Below are positions 15,239 through 15,381 of a stretch of DNA of 15,381 bases, one piece after another (the first letter of the stretch is position 1; each line of letters opens with the position of its first letter). The stretch lies in contig CALKIW010000050.1 in NCBI GenBank assembly GCA_937995875.1, positions 1 through 15,381 of the forward strand, given 5' to 3'. The notes beneath the pieces are model-generated. The model was not told where the DNA came from. It did no database searches and worked only from the letters and a program-made list of their open reading frames with translations. The position numbers were made by a program, and so were the translations under genes. Source of the DNA: an uncultured Bacteroidales bacterium (GTDB lineage: Bacteria; Bacteroidota; Bacteroidia; Bacteroidales; Bacteroidaceae).

Positions 15239-15262
15239 TTTCTTTTTTGGGCAATTTCTTTT
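15217..15262. repeat. 16-bp tandem duplication inside the IS30 remnant
   Basis: Plus-strand unit GGGCAATTTCTTTTTT occurs perfectly at 15217-15232 and 15233-15248, followed by a 14-base partial copy at 15249-15262. Removing one 16-bp unit restores a continuous IS30 frame (LQKKLPKKEIARIVGTSEST), so one unit is an extra copy and shifts the frame by one base. Confidence 0.9.
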
Positions 15263-15321
15263 GAAGTACGGCGAAAATTTGCGACCTTTGCTCCGAGGGT
15301 AATTGATGATATTTCACAATA

Positions 15322-15329
15322 CAAAGTTA
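15322..15329 (-). promoter_or_regulatory. -7 promoter box inside the IS30 remnant
   Basis: On the minus strand the sequence is TAACTTTG, an exact TAnnTTTG match, 5 bp before the transposase GTG. The -33 TTTG at 15343-15346 is too close (13-bp spacer), so strength is uncertain. It is the only promoter-like signal I see in the window that could now drive the GH81-GH3 pair. Confidence 0.5.
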
Positions 15330-15381
15330 ATTAGTCGACCCTCAAAAAGGCGACATCGCATTTTTCATATAGACCTGCGGG

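Larger units (their letters stand above)
15156..15381 (-). mobile_element. Left-end remnant of an IS30-family insertion sequence
   Basis: Reading the minus strand, a GTG at 15317 begins KYHQLPSEQRSQIFAVLQ, leading into KKLPKKEIA and then, in a shifted frame, RIVGTSESTISRELRRN: the HTH_38 N-terminus of an IS30 transposase. The frame is broken by a 16-bp tandem duplication, and IS30 similarity stops near 15156 where GH81 coding begins. The rest of the transposase, including its DDE domain, is absent. I could not define the terminal inverted repeat or the outer border, which may lie beyond the window. Confidence 0.7.

Noticed and set aside
15085..15324. 79-codon minus-strand open frame at the right edge
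   Set aside because: It is in a different frame from both the IS30 transposase start and the GH81 gene; its length comes from the duplicated repeat.

Overview
The window looks like chromosomal DNA of a gut or oral Bacteroidales bacterium, most likely Prevotella or a close relative. This rests on TAnnTTTG -7 promoter boxes, absence of clear Shine-Dalgarno sequences, a DUF4369/TlpA-type lipoprotein, a secreted glucanase with a type IX secretion (Por)-style C-terminal tail, and heptameric simple repeats between genes. The genus is an inference from style and remembered homologues, not from a search.

Layout. Bases 1-168 are an AT-rich tandem array, followed by about 530 bases without a convincing gene but with clustered small hairpins. 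A zinc-ribbon Nudix hydrolase (701-1234, minus) and a DUF4369/thioredoxin-fold lipoprotein that has lost its CXXC site (1380-2549, minus) follow. The lipoprotein has a good promoter about 300 bp upstream, giving a long GC-rich leader, and is divergent from pnp (polynucleotide phosphorylase, 2980-5235, plus), which ends in a strong terminator. An EamA-family transporter (5391-6275, minus) converges on pnp and is divergent from pncB (nicotinate phosphoribosyltransferase, 6467-7675, plus). After pncB comes a repeat-rich spacer (heptamers, a palindrome, 23-bp tandem units). It precedes an HUH/Y1 transposase-like gene (RAYT type) with a DprA/LOG-like C-terminal domain, split by one in-frame TAG at 8631-8633.

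The right third is a two-gene beta-1,3-glucan locus on the minus strand: a large modular GH81 endo-beta-1,3-glucanase (11369-15238), then 22 bp later a GH3 beta-glucosidase (9061-11346) that ends at a strong terminator. GH81 would cut the polymer and GH3 would trim the oligosaccharides. The GH81 gene is damaged: its signal peptide and first part of the N-terminal domain are gone, and the reading frame is joined to the helix-turn-helix start of an IS30-type transposase whose own frame is broken by a 16-bp tandem duplication.

Most interesting points: the IS30::GH81 chimera and its duplication, the amber-split HUH transposase with a LOG-like domain, the long structured-looking leader of the lipoprotein gene, and the cysteine-less thioredoxin fold. 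I see no CRISPR array, tRNA, rRNA or prophage, and no clearly novel multi-gene system.
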